From the NCBI RefSeq assembly GCF_052161655.1, contig NZ_CP197418.1, forward strand, positions 1,364,001-1,428,000: a stretch of DNA of 64,000 nucleotides, written 5' to 3'. The notes below the pieces were generated by a model, which saw only the letters and a list, made by a program, of their open reading frames with translations, searched no databases and had not been told where the DNA came from. A program made the position numbers and the translations under genes. This DNA is from Novipirellula sp052161655 (GTDB lineage Bacteria > Planctomycetota > Planctomycetia > Pirellulales > Pirellulaceae). Of the stretch, positions 27,487 to 36,754 are shown in pieces (within the stretch, counting starts at the first letter, position 1; every line of letters starts with the position of its first letter).

Positions 27487-28329
27487 ATGAACGACTCCAA
27501 TTTGCAGGCGGCTCAGGAAGCGTTTGCTTCCGCCCTCCTTCCAATCGCCCTTCTTGCAGTCGTGCTATTTATCGGCTTGTTCTTGGTGGTGGGCTATTCG
27601 ATGAAATTTGCCCTCGCAGTCGCTGGGGCGGGGAAATTTGGGTTTTGGAAATCGATCGGAATCGTGTTCGCGACGACGATGGCAAGCTCGTTTGTGTCGA
27701 TGGCGATCATGCTAGCGATGACTGGTGAGCCGATCGCGGGGTTGATCGCCTGCGTGTTCTCGATTGGCACGTACGTGATGATCATTTCGGCAATCAGCCA
27801 CTGCAGTGTCGGGCGTAGCGTCGCGACCTATTTTCTGAATGGAATTTTCAGCGCCATCGGTATGATCCCGTTGGCCATGATTTTGGTTGTGGGCGTGATG
27901 ATCATCAGCTCGACGAGCAACTTGAGTGGTCTGGACTTCGAAAAATTCAAATCCGATTTAGCGAACTCTCGCGGCAATGTCGCTGGCGAGTCGTTTGGGA
28001 GTGTCTCAGGCGAACCCGTATTCGAGAACAGCATGGATGGTTTCGAGGTCCAGCAAGTCAGTGGGCAGGGATTCGGATATGGCTACGAATCCGGCGAAGT
28101 CGATAGCGATGCAGCGTCCAGTTCACCGCAACAATTACCAAGTGTTATGCCCGCGAGCGATTCGTCGGGTGGTTTGTTTGACCAGTTTTTCACGGACGAG
28201 AAAACGAGTCCCTACCCAACACCGACATACAAAGAATGCCAAGGCAGTTGTCCCAATCAACCACCAAAGCCTCCCAAGCGTTCCAGCCCCGTATCGAGCG
28301 GCGTCCAATCCAACCCCTTCGCCAAATAG
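27487..28329 (+). CDS. Membrane protein with proline-rich tail, unknown
   Basis: 280 residues. Four hydrophobic helices lie in the first 150 residues (about 17-37, 58-80, 83-103, 120-142), then a soluble Ser/Gly/Asp-rich tail ending in KECQGSCPNQPPKPPKRSSP. No motif is recognised. The helices contain conserved-looking small-residue patches (VAGAGKFGFWKSIG) but no known active site. It has no operon partners. Confidence 0.6.
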   Translation: MNDSNLQAAQEAFASALLPIALLAVVLFIGLFLVVGYSMKFALAVAGAGKFGFWKSIGIVFATTMASSFVSMAIMLAMTGEPIAGLIACVFSIGTYVMIISAISHCSVGRSVATYFLNGIFSAIGMIPLAMILVVGVMIISSTSNLSGLDFEKFKSDLANSRGNVAGESFGSVSGEPVFENSMDGFEVQQVSGQGFGYGYESGEVDSDAASSSPQQLPSVMPASDSSGGLFDQFFTDEKTSPYPTPTYKECQGSCPNQPPKPPKRSSPVSSGVQSNPFAK

Positions 28330-28817
28330 TCGCCGTATCGTCGCCTTTTGCTCCGCAAAAGTAGCGTTTACTGCAGCGAACTTTCGCAGAGTGTCTAGGG
28401 ATCCAAAAAACCTCATTTTTGGAATTGAGTATCTCAAGACGAGCTGATCGCAATGCTCTACGATACGGGTGTCGACAACGATCCGAAGTATTTGGAGCGA
28501 ACGATCTTCGGCCCCATCCGGGGTCCGCGTTTTTTTCCGAGTTTGGATAGTGGAGGTGCGTTGCTTCGCAGCGACCTCCGGCTATTGTCTGAAACCACGT
28601 CGCGGTGACCGCGACATAAGATCCCTGATTCCCACGTCCAAGAGACTTCGAGGCGATTCCCGTATTCGAACTTCGTCTGAAATAGCAATAAGAGGGTATC
28701 CGAAAAGGGGTCTGACCCTTTGGAAGCGAGTCGTTTTTGTTGAGTTTTTTGCCTCGCCGAAGAGGGTCAGACCCCTTTTCGGATACCCTCTTATTGCAAC
28801 GCAACAAAGGCAAAGAC
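28330..28817. other. Intergenic stretch with family H palindrome
   Basis: About 490 bp. The only structure is the inverted repeat 28685-28797. Frames that read through it (ending ..SDPFSDT..) come from the repeat. Confidence 0.5.
28685..28797. repeat. Palindromic repeat, family H
   Basis: About 35-nt arms (GCAATAAGAGGGTATCCGAA, then AAGGGGTCTGACCC) facing each other across about 42 nt. It ends 20 bp before the GH15-like gene, so it lies in that gene's leader. Confidence 0.8.
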
Positions 28818-30140
28818 ATGATGTCCGACAATCGTCAAGGTCCGATTCCATCGGTGGACGCTGCGAATATGGCCAGTCAGTTGCAAACCATCCGGCAGCG
28901 ACTCGACCATTTTGGCACGTTCCAGATGCCAGTCTTGGATACGGGGCTTTACCCGGCGGCAAACGTTGCGGGCAGCGAGCGTGAATACACTAATTACCAG
29001 TTGGTGTGGGTGCGCGACAATATTCATATCGCCCATCAGATGTTGGTGATTGGCAACGACGCCGCCGCCGTTCAAACGGTCGAGGCGTTGTGCCGCTTCT
29101 TTGCAAAGTATCGCCACCGTTTGCAGCCCTCGTCTGACAAGCAACTTGAAATCGACCGTCCGCATATTCGTTTTGATGGGCGAACCCTCTCGGAACTTGA
29201 TTCGGACACTCCGTCGGGCGCAGGCTGGAACCACAAGCAGAACGATGCCCTCGGGTACTACGTGTGGTTATTCGCCAAACTTGTCACTCGTGAAAAGCTG
29301 CGACCGACGTCGGAACAACTGCAAATACTCGTACTGTTGATCCACTTTTTTTCGCGGATCGAGTACTGGCAAGACGAAGACAGTGGGCATTGGGAAGAAT
29401 GGCCAAAAATCGAGGCTTCGAGCATCGGGGTGGTGGTCGCTGCGTTACAAGCAGTGCAGGAAATGCTTGAGATTCCTAGTGTGCAAGAAACGCTGCATAA
29501 CCATGGCATCGATCGCGGTTTTCTCGAAAAACTTATCCAGCCAGGCGCCGCAGCACTTCATGAAATCCTACCCAACGAGTGCATTCAAGGTAATGGAAAA
29601 CAGCGTGATGTCGACTCAGCACTCTTGTTCTTGATCTATCCGCTGGGGCTTGTTCAGGGAGCCATAGCCGATGAGATCCTGGCGCGGGTGACATCTCAGT
29701 TACAGGGCGAGATTGGCATTGCTCGCTACAAGCACGACAGTTTTTGGTCGCCGGAATACAAGCAACAATTTGCCGAAAAGGATCGCACCGATGCCGTGTC
29801 CGCCGATGATAAACGCCGCTATCTAGAAGTCCAGCGAGGAACCGAAGCACAGTGGTGCATCTTTGACTCAATCATTTCATGCATTTACGCTCAGCGATTC
29901 GAAGCGTCCGGCGATCCGGAGGACTTAGCGTTGCAACTGCGTTATTTGAATCGCTCGCTACAACAGCTCACTTCCCTCGATAGTCCCTTCGGTGCATACA
30001 AATGTCCCGAAGCGTACTACATCGAGGACTTGGACACGGGCGTCTGGGTACCTAACGACTCCACGCCACTGCTGTGGAGTCAAGCCAATCTGCGTCTCGC
30101 ACTCCACTTCGCCGAGATCACCGCAAAACGATTGACATGA
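28818..30140 (+). CDS. GH15 / phosphorylase-kinase-like glycoside hydrolase
   Basis: About 440 residues in an (alpha/alpha)6-barrel family. Recognisable segments are YQLVWVRDNIHIAHQ, GWNHKQNDALGYYVWLF, HWEEWPKIEASSIGVVVAAL (with likely catalytic acid) and TPLLWSQANLRLAL near the end. No signal peptide, so cytoplasmic. The start at 28818 (MMSDNRQGP) is chosen because codons upstream to 28737 are translations of the family H repeat. It probably acts on alpha-glucans or small alpha-glucosides; substrate not determined. Single gene. Confidence 0.75.
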   Translation: MMSDNRQGPIPSVDAANMASQLQTIRQRLDHFGTFQMPVLDTGLYPAANVAGSEREYTNYQLVWVRDNIHIAHQMLVIGNDAAAVQTVEALCRFFAKYRHRLQPSSDKQLEIDRPHIRFDGRTLSELDSDTPSGAGWNHKQNDALGYYVWLFAKLVTREKLRPTSEQLQILVLLIHFFSRIEYWQDEDSGHWEEWPKIEASSIGVVVAALQAVQEMLEIPSVQETLHNHGIDRGFLEKLIQPGAAALHEILPNECIQGNGKQRDVDSALLFLIYPLGLVQGAIADEILARVTSQLQGEIGIARYKHDSFWSPEYKQQFAEKDRTDAVSADDKRRYLEVQRGTEAQWCIFDSIISCIYAQRFEASGDPEDLALQLRYLNRSLQQLTSLDSPFGAYKCPEAYYIEDLDTGVWVPNDSTPLLWSQANLRLALHFAEITAKRLT

Positions 30141-30142
30141 CG

Positions 30143-30240
30143 GTAGTGGACGAGGCTACGAGTCCCGGATCATCGTAGTGGACGAGGCTACCAGTCCCCG
30201 CGACTTAAGGCACGAACGGACCTGTAGCCTTGTCCACTAC
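30143..30240. repeat. Repeat family E (GTAGTGGACGAGGCTAC) tandem plus inverted copy
   Basis: Two direct copies (30143 and 30175) and one inverted copy ending GTCCACTAC at 30240. Fills the gap between convergent genes and may serve as a bidirectional stop. Confidence 0.7.
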
Positions 30241-30258
30241 AGTAAAGCGAAAATACAG

Positions 30259-31041
30259 TTAGCGGCTACTCTTCAATTGGACGGCGAGTTCGGGGATCTT
30301 TGCTTGGATATCCGCGACAACAAGATCACACATTCGGGTCGCTCCGAGTGCATTGAAATGAGTGTTGTCAGAGTTGCCCTTGGGAAAGCGACTGTATTCG
30401 CCTGGAACCGTCCAGATGAACAGTTGCTCCGAACGCTCTTTGCCAAGCCGCTCGAGCAGTTCGCGCGATCGGAGCGTCATGTCTAACAGAGGCACATCGA
30501 TCTCGTTGGCGAGCTTGCGAACCGCGTCGGGATAATCGCCATGGGTAGGTTGCAGTATACCTTCGTCATCGAAATTTCGTCGGACCACGGGAGTCGCCAG
30601 AATAGGAATCGCACCGAGTTCGCTCGCTTCCCGTGCAAAACGCCGAAGATTTTCGGTGTAGGTGCCGAATGGATCAGTGTGGCGGGCCTGATCGGATTTT
30701 TCGTCATTGTGTCCGAACTGAATGATCACATAGTCGCCCGGCTGAATCCGCTGCAGAACCACATCCCAGCGTCCTTCGCTACGAAAACTTTTTGAGCTGC
30801 GTCCATTCGCAGCGTGATTATCGATCGTGACGTTTGGACTGAAATAGAGCGTCAGCAATTGGCCCCAGCCTCGCTCGGGATTTTCAGGGATCAGCGGTTT
30901 GTCGGCCATCGTCGAGTCGCCAATCATGAAAATCGTGATCGCTTCGGCCGCCGTCGCGTCCGACGGCAAATGGGCAACGCTGCTCAGCAAGGCAACCATT
31001 GCAATCCAGCGAGGTAGCCTGTTCATGTTTCGGTGTGTCAT
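30259..31041 (-). CDS. Secreted SGNH esterase (rhamnogalacturonan acetylesterase-like)
   Basis: 260 residues with signal peptide (about 1-31). SGNH blocks: GDSTMAD (Ser, block I), NHAANGRSSKSF (Gly/Asn), FGHND (Asn, block III) and DNTHFNALGA (Asp-x-x-His, block V). The spacing suits rhamnogalacturonan acetylesterases (CE12). It would remove acetyl groups from pectic polysaccharides in the periplasm or outside. Start at 31041 has AAGAGA seven bases upstream. Confidence 0.85.
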   Translation of the reverse strand: MTHRNMNRLPRWIAMVALLSSVAHLPSDATAAEAITIFMIGDSTMADKPLIPENPERGWGQLLTLYFSPNVTIDNHAANGRSSKSFRSEGRWDVVLQRIQPGDYVIIQFGHNDEKSDQARHTDPFGTYTENLRRFAREASELGAIPILATPVVRRNFDDEGILQPTHGDYPDAVRKLANEIDVPLLDMTLRSRELLERLGKERSEQLFIWTVPGEYSRFPKGNSDNTHFNALGATRMCDLVVADIQAKIPELAVQLKSSR

Positions 31042-31269
31042 GGTGTTTCTCTTGTTTCGTTCTATTAGAGTCGACCCGACGATTGTATCGAATGAATGTC
31101 GAGATCCAATCCGTAGCGAAAATCGCCAAGGATTTTGATGTTTCGACCTTACCGATTTTGATAGTGATCCGTTAGGCCCATTCGAATGGATCGCGTGAGT
31201 CGTGATCGATTACACTATTTGTATCTTGTCTGAAATAGTGTCACCGGAAACGTGTAGAGGAAATACAAC

Positions 31270-32445
31270 ATGAATGCTCGCACGCTTTGTACACGATGCC
31301 GATTCTCTGGGGCGACTGTGTGTCTTTTCTTGCTTGTCACTTGCATGGTGGGGCGAGCTTCCACCTCCCTACTGTTCGCGCAGGACGACCACAATCCACC
31401 CCAGTCAGAAGATCCATTGGCGATCCAGTTGCTGGAAATGGATTTGATTGCAGCGGCAAAAGTTCTGATGAGGCATGACTTGGATGACGACGGGCAGTTG
31501 AGCGAATCAGAGTGCGAGAGGCTGAAATGGAGCAGCGAAGACATTCGTCCCTATGATCTCAATCGCAGCGGCGATCTACAGCGAGTCGAAATTACACTCA
31601 AGTTCGCTGCCGAACGTGAGAAAGCAGGGATCGTTCAGATGGACTCCATCCTGGCCGACCGTTACACCAATCGATACGACAGTAACCGCGACGGGAAGTT
31701 GCAGCTTGAGGAGCTGGAGGACAACACGTTTTCTGATCAGATCGATTCCTACGATCGAAATTCCGACGACGAGCTTTCTCCCGATGAATTGATTCGCGGA
31801 TTGGCGTTTGAACGCAAGTTTCGCGACGAGCTTGGAATCAAGGGCTGTGATCAAGGCGGTGCGATGTCGCTGATCAACCGTGGCGACGCCAATGGGGATC
31901 GTCAGTTAGCCAGTGACGAATTGGATACAGTGGACTTGGGTTCGGCAACGATGAAGTTTGATCGAAACAATAATCAATTGTTGTCCGTATCAGAGCTGGC
32001 GGAATATTTGGCGGATCGTCGCAAGCAAATGGGACTGACGCCATCTGACCAACTACTCGCACGCAACGTGATCAGGAAAGCCGATTCGGACAATGATGGA
32101 TTCATTCCGGCGAACCTGTTTCGGCAAGCCGACAGCGACTTGGACCTCGGCAGCCCCGACGAGAACAGTGATGGAAGTTTATCGCTGTTAGAGATGGAAA
32201 AGTATTTGGCGAAACGACGCAAGCATTTGGGATTTGACGACGAAGCTGCCCAGAGAGCGTCAATTTTGATTGCAAGAAATGATTCCAACTCAGACCGTAA
32301 GCTTTCCGAGTCGGAATTGGTCGCCAGCGGTGCGAACCGCGACAGCCCTCTGTCACCGCACAAACTTAAATTAATTGATCAAGATGGCGACACGGCCATC
32401 GACATGAAAGAACTCGCTCGTTTCATACAGAAAACGGGTCGATGA
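31270..32445 (+). CDS. Secreted EF-hand repeat protein
   Basis: 391 residues, signal peptide about 1-38, then about ten EF-hand-type calcium loops: DLDDDGQLSESE, DLNRSGDLQ, DSNRDGKLQLEE, DRNSDDELSPDE, DANGDRQLASDE, DRNNNQLLSVSE, DSDNDGFI, DENSDGSLSLLE, DSNSDRKLSESE and DQDGDTAIDMKE. Loop spacing is uneven, as in planctomycete EF-hand proteins. Likely a calcium-binding extracytoplasmic scaffold. AGAGGAA stands well placed before the ATG. Confidence 0.88.
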   Translation: MNARTLCTRCRFSGATVCLFLLVTCMVGRASTSLLFAQDDHNPPQSEDPLAIQLLEMDLIAAAKVLMRHDLDDDGQLSESECERLKWSSEDIRPYDLNRSGDLQRVEITLKFAAEREKAGIVQMDSILADRYTNRYDSNRDGKLQLEELEDNTFSDQIDSYDRNSDDELSPDELIRGLAFERKFRDELGIKGCDQGGAMSLINRGDANGDRQLASDELDTVDLGSATMKFDRNNNQLLSVSELAEYLADRRKQMGLTPSDQLLARNVIRKADSDNDGFIPANLFRQADSDLDLGSPDENSDGSLSLLEMEKYLAKRRKHLGFDDEAAQRASILIARNDSNSDRKLSESELVASGANRDSPLSPHKLKLIDQDGDTAIDMKELARFIQKTGR

Positions 32446-32775
32446 TGATCGTGTCGCCGCCGCCCGCCTGCTGAGCGAGAATAGACGAGGCGGGAGTCTC
32501 GAATGCAGTGCGTTCCCGGGCAGGAGTTTCTAGTAGCTACCTTCGCCAGAAGGTGGTGATTCGCATTGGACGCCACCAATCCACGCTCTGGCGAGCGTAG
32601 CCACGAAACGCACATGCTGTAGTTTGCTGCCTAATATTTGTTCACAGCGTTGGGCAGGAGCCTGAAAAGGATCGCTTTTTGGTAGTGCCAAGTCGTTCTG
32701 CGTCCGGCACTTCACTTTGCAGTGATCACAGCGAAGCGGCGGACTGCTAACCACAACGTCGTCTCGGAAACTTCG
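32446..32775. other. Intergenic stretch between convergent genes
   Basis: About 330 bp with family F repeat at 32533-32603; no gene seen. Confidence 0.45.
32533..32603. repeat. Dispersed palindromic repeat, family F (second copy)
   Basis: GTAGCTACCTTCGCCAGAAG to CTCTGGCGAGCGTAGCCAC, matching 27264-27337. Confidence 0.75.
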
Positions 32776-35700
32776 TTAATCGTCGGCGAGGGGGCCGATC
32801 GACAGTTGTCCGTGAAGGTCAACAATCGTACCGTGGATGCGGAGCTCCCCTTTAGCATCGATGGTGCCCTTGCCGGCCCGAATTGTGATGCCTGATCCGA
32901 TGGTCAACGAATCGTCCGCAGAGATCGCGTGTCCCGCCACACTGATGCCGTCGTCGGGGTCGGGATCAAAACGGGGCATCACTACGGTGCCGTTGCCTTG
33001 CAAACGCGACAATCGCTCGGGTTCATTATCGTAGAAATGAAGGCGACTGTTGGGACCTACCAGCGTGATGGTTGAGTTGAGGGTTAGGTCTCCTTGCACG
33101 ATGATAGAGGCGTTAGGCTCATCGCCATCGACTCCTTGGACAAACAGGGGAATGGAAACCGTCGATTCAACAAGCAGCAGACCCTTCGCATAAGCGACGG
33201 CACCCTCGGATCCAGTAATCGAGGTGCCCTCTGGAACGCTGTAAATCAGCACTCGGCCGGCTTGCGGTTCAAGATCAAGAACACCGGGACTGCTGATGAC
33301 GTGTTGCAGTTCGACGACGGCACCAGCTTCGGTTTCAATGGAACCTTGATGAGTCATCCACTGTAGCGAGCCGCTCTTGCCACCAAGCGTGATGTCTGGC
33401 CCCACCGTTGCAACGGTCCCTCCGATGATGCCAGAAATGCGGTGAGGCGAAAAACTGCTGTCGAGTTTAACAATTGAATCTCCAAACAAGACGCTTCCTG
33501 ATCCGCCCAGATGGACTTGTTGCGATTGCGGGGTATCACGAAGTTGAATCTGGCTATTGCGATAAACAATGTCGTTTGGATTTGTATCGTCCGTTGTCGA
33601 CAACAGGGTGACCGTTGTGTTCACGATCAGCTCCTTTTCGACTACCAATACGGTGCCGAGCACACTGGTTGGCAGATTGAGCGTCACGTTCGTCAGACGA
33701 GTCACACCGACATCGGAAATCTCCGTAGCCGCGTGACCCAATTTGGCGAACTGCTCGAAAATCAGTTCGCTGTCGCCAACGCCGTCAATGACAATGTCTT
33801 CGGCCTCGAAAATCAGTACCTTGCCATCGGTCGAGTTGATGACGATCGGCTGTCCGCCACCCTTTAGCCCGCTTGCTGCGATGGTACCGCCATCAGTCGC
33901 GGTTATCGTTCCGTTGTAACGAACGGACCCCGCGAAGATGCCATTTTGCCCGCGCACTTCAATTCGGGGATCGAGCGTTGCACCTCGCAGATCGGCTTGA
34001 AATAGATTGCCGTAGGGGCGAGTTGCCGTTCCGGCAAAGACAATTTGGCCGTCACCCGTGACCGATGCGTCGTCGTCTAGTTCCAGAATCGCGCGGTCAT
34101 CGTCGCTTCCTTCCAAACGGATTTGACCACCCACCGTGATTCCGTTTGTCAGCTTGAGACTTGCTCCCGCATCAATGCGGACGTCCACCCGCAATTCCAT
34201 TGAGCTCCATTCTTGAGAATCACTGATTCGCACAAATGAATCGTCAACGCCCGTGACCTTCATTGGCTTTACATCCACCAGTTTTACCGAACCGGTAGGC
34301 GAATCAATTGTAAGGCCTGCGACGGAGCCCACGTCTTGCAGGACAATGTTGCTGTCTGGGCCACCCACGATGGTTCCTGCAAAGTCGAATCCAACTCCGC
34401 CGCTTGTACGTAACCAACCTTGATTGCCGCGAATAGTGATTCCGGAGCCAATCGAGGCGGTCTCTCGTAACGTTGGCACACTTCCAATACCGGTCTCGAT
34501 TCGTTGTCGATCCGTAGGTTCTCCATCGAAAGTGATGTTGGCATTTCCATCGACAACGACTCCACTGAGCAAATCGATTCTGGCGAAAGCACCATCCACG
34601 CTACGAATGGAAACATCGGCGTTGAAAGTAACGTGGTCTTCGACTGCTAAACGTGCTGTCACGAGCACGGGCGAATTAAGGATCACGCGTTCGAGTGGAT
34701 CATTGGCATCTTTGAATTGAAGTGGCGATGTACCTTGGTTGCGAACGGTGATGTCTTTCAAAGTGTCGATTTCGACCCGGCCGATTGAGGTGTTGAGATT
34801 CAAATCAAGTACGCCGTCGTCCGAGCCTAAACCCGACAGTAAGATCTTTCCCGCACTATCGCCTCCGTCATCGGTCACACGGGCTTCCAAGTCAAGATTT
34901 GAGTTTCCTCGGATCGTCCCTTGTGAGCCGCGGATCGTAAGCGTGTTAGCAATTTTTACGAATCCGGTACCTTGGGCTTCGATCACGCTGGTGCGATCCC
35001 CGTCGCCCGCCAAGGCAAACTCGCCACGTCCAGTGACATCTTGCCCGTCGATGAACGTGACACTGGCTGGAAAAGTATTGCCCGTGCCACGGATCGTGAT
35101 CGTGTCGTTCAGCTCTAAGCCGCCTGTAACACGTAGGTTGCCCTGCGTTTCAATCGCGATGGGTAGATTGATGATCGCGTTCTCGACATTCATCCTTACT
35201 GCATCGATGCGACCCAGTCCCGTTCGAGATGTATATAACACATCGCTGGATACGCCTGCACCATTGATACGCAATACGCCGCGATCAACCGAGATCGTGT
35301 TTGCTTGAATATTGCTGGGGGAGTCTAGTTCGCCGCGCAGTGTCAGGTGTTCCACCGTCACGAGATTGCCAAACGGACCCTGAACAACGATACCCTCGGG
35401 AACATCAATGAGCACGGTGTCGGTCTCGGTTGGCACTTCACCGGATTGCCAATTCTCGGGGTCGCTCCAGTTGCCGCCTGCGGGATTGTTCCAAATGGCT
35501 GTTGGAGTCAGATAACGCAAGGGGATGCTGCGTATCTGATCGCCGACCGCGTTGCCCGTCGGTGTGGAGATGCGGTTTTCGTCAACGTTTAGCTGGTAGT
35601 CGCCTTCGGGGATATCGTTATCAAACTCGAACCGCAGAGTACCGCTGGTTGCATCGGTTGTGATGCTGGTCGGATTAAATCGACGCGAAGCATCCGAGTT

Positions 35701-36435
35701 GTCTACGAGTGAGATGCTTTCAGGATCCAAAAACAGATCGTCGACAGGTGTGGACATTTTGACTTGAATCAATCGATCACCTACCAGCACGGAACGCTGG
35801 GGGGAAACCGCTAGCAGTTCCGGTTTGGTTCGATCGACGGTCAATGTGAATTCGACCGGTGCCGCGGTTGAGTTCGCAAATTCGACATGTATCTTGTGCT
35901 CACCATCCGGAAGCGTGCTGCCGAAAAACGAATCAATCTGCTCCTTGGTCAAACTGGCTTTGTTGTCGACGAACAAGTCAGTGATGTCGTGCAAGGCGGG
36001 GGCGTCGCCAATACGAAACTGCACCTTTTGGCTTCCGAGGTCACCGAGAGCAACAAATAAGTCAATCGCGTAATCGTTACTTTGTAAGTCGAACTGTAAA
36101 GCTTCGCTGGCGATCGGAGCCGAGTCAGACGCCAATTTCGCGGCTAACAAAGGTGTGGGGATTGACAAACGATTAATGATGTCCAACGCATCGATCGCGG
36201 TACCCACCCCGTCTCGATTGACATCGATAAAGGTGCCGATGGACTGAGACGGATCGGCCGTTCCACGTTCCGAACGTCCCAATGCATTGATGATTTGTAG
36301 CGCATCAAGTGGCGACACCACACCATCACGCGACACATCGAGCGGCTGTAGCGAGTTTGTCCCAAATGGATCGGCGGCCAAAAGCTGCCTGCATTCCAGT
36401 GATTCGATGACAAGAGAATGGCGGTGTTTTTTCAT
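32776..36435 (-). CDS. Giant cell-surface protein with LEPRxLL-like leader and dockerin repeats
   Basis: 1219 residues. The N-terminus MKKHRHSLVIESLECRQLLAAD is the planctomycete surface leader (LExRxLLAAD). Residues about 30-92 hold two dockerin type I calcium repeats (DVSRDGVVSPLDALQIINAL and DVNRDGVGTAIDALDIINRL). A Big/Ig-like stretch (about 180-290) precedes a long repetitive beta-strand region (about 320-1210) of glycine, asparagine and DGxI turns resembling a G8/beta-helix adhesin, entered at WNNPAGGNWSDPENWQSGE. Likely displayed or secreted. No autotransporter barrel is present. Divergent from the antiporter gene. Confidence 0.85.
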   Translation of the reverse strand: MKKHRHSLVIESLECRQLLAADPFGTNSLQPLDVSRDGVVSPLDALQIINALGRSERGTADPSQSIGTFIDVNRDGVGTAIDALDIINRLSIPTPLLAAKLASDSAPIASEALQFDLQSNDYAIDLFVALGDLGSQKVQFRIGDAPALHDITDLFVDNKASLTKEQIDSFFGSTLPDGEHKIHVEFANSTAAPVEFTLTVDRTKPELLAVSPQRSVLVGDRLIQVKMSTPVDDLFLDPESISLVDNSDASRRFNPTSITTDATSGTLRFEFDNDIPEGDYQLNVDENRISTPTGNAVGDQIRSIPLRYLTPTAIWNNPAGGNWSDPENWQSGEVPTETDTVLIDVPEGIVVQGPFGNLVTVEHLTLRGELDSPSNIQANTISVDRGVLRINGAGVSSDVLYTSRTGLGRIDAVRMNVENAIINLPIAIETQGNLRVTGGLELNDTITIRGTGNTFPASVTFIDGQDVTGRGEFALAGDGDRTSVIEAQGTGFVKIANTLTIRGSQGTIRGNSNLDLEARVTDDGGDSAGKILLSGLGSDDGVLDLNLNTSIGRVEIDTLKDITVRNQGTSPLQFKDANDPLERVILNSPVLVTARLAVEDHVTFNADVSIRSVDGAFARIDLLSGVVVDGNANITFDGEPTDRQRIETGIGSVPTLRETASIGSGITIRGNQGWLRTSGGVGFDFAGTIVGGPDSNIVLQDVGSVAGLTIDSPTGSVKLVDVKPMKVTGVDDSFVRISDSQEWSSMELRVDVRIDAGASLKLTNGITVGGQIRLEGSDDDRAILELDDDASVTGDGQIVFAGTATRPYGNLFQADLRGATLDPRIEVRGQNGIFAGSVRYNGTITATDGGTIAASGLKGGGQPIVINSTDGKVLIFEAEDIVIDGVGDSELIFEQFAKLGHAATEISDVGVTRLTNVTLNLPTSVLGTVLVVEKELIVNTTVTLLSTTDDTNPNDIVYRNSQIQLRDTPQSQQVHLGGSGSVLFGDSIVKLDSSFSPHRISGIIGGTVATVGPDITLGGKSGSLQWMTHQGSIETEAGAVVELQHVISSPGVLDLEPQAGRVLIYSVPEGTSITGSEGAVAYAKGLLLVESTVSIPLFVQGVDGDEPNASIIVQGDLTLNSTITLVGPNSRLHFYDNEPERLSRLQGNGTVVMPRFDPDPDDGISVAGHAISADDSLTIGSGITIRAGKGTIDAKGELRIHGTIVDLHGQLSIGPLADD

Positions 36436-36754
36436 CGCAACTGGCTAATCTATTCGAGGGTGACAACGGAACTCGAAACCGATAATAGTTGCCGCAGAGG
36501 GGGTGTCAATGCAAACCGAAATGGGGCTGGTTTCCCTGACGCAATTAGTTCCAGCCAGTGATTTTTGCAGCCGAGGCAGCCTTCTGGGGATTAAGGGCCA
36601 GAACGTATGTCTGCGTGTAAAGAGACAATAAGATTTTCGCTGAAGGGGTTTTTGGGGCTTTCATTTGGGGGCGTGCGGAAGTTGGAATGCTGCGGTATTT
36701 TGGCGGCTGAATTTGCTGTCGGTTATCGACGTTTATTGCTCGGAAGGCTCTTTG
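36436..36754. other. Divergent intergenic stretch
   Basis: About 320 bp between the dockerin gene and the antiporter; presumably holds both promoters. No repeats or convincing small genes are seen. Confidence 0.35.
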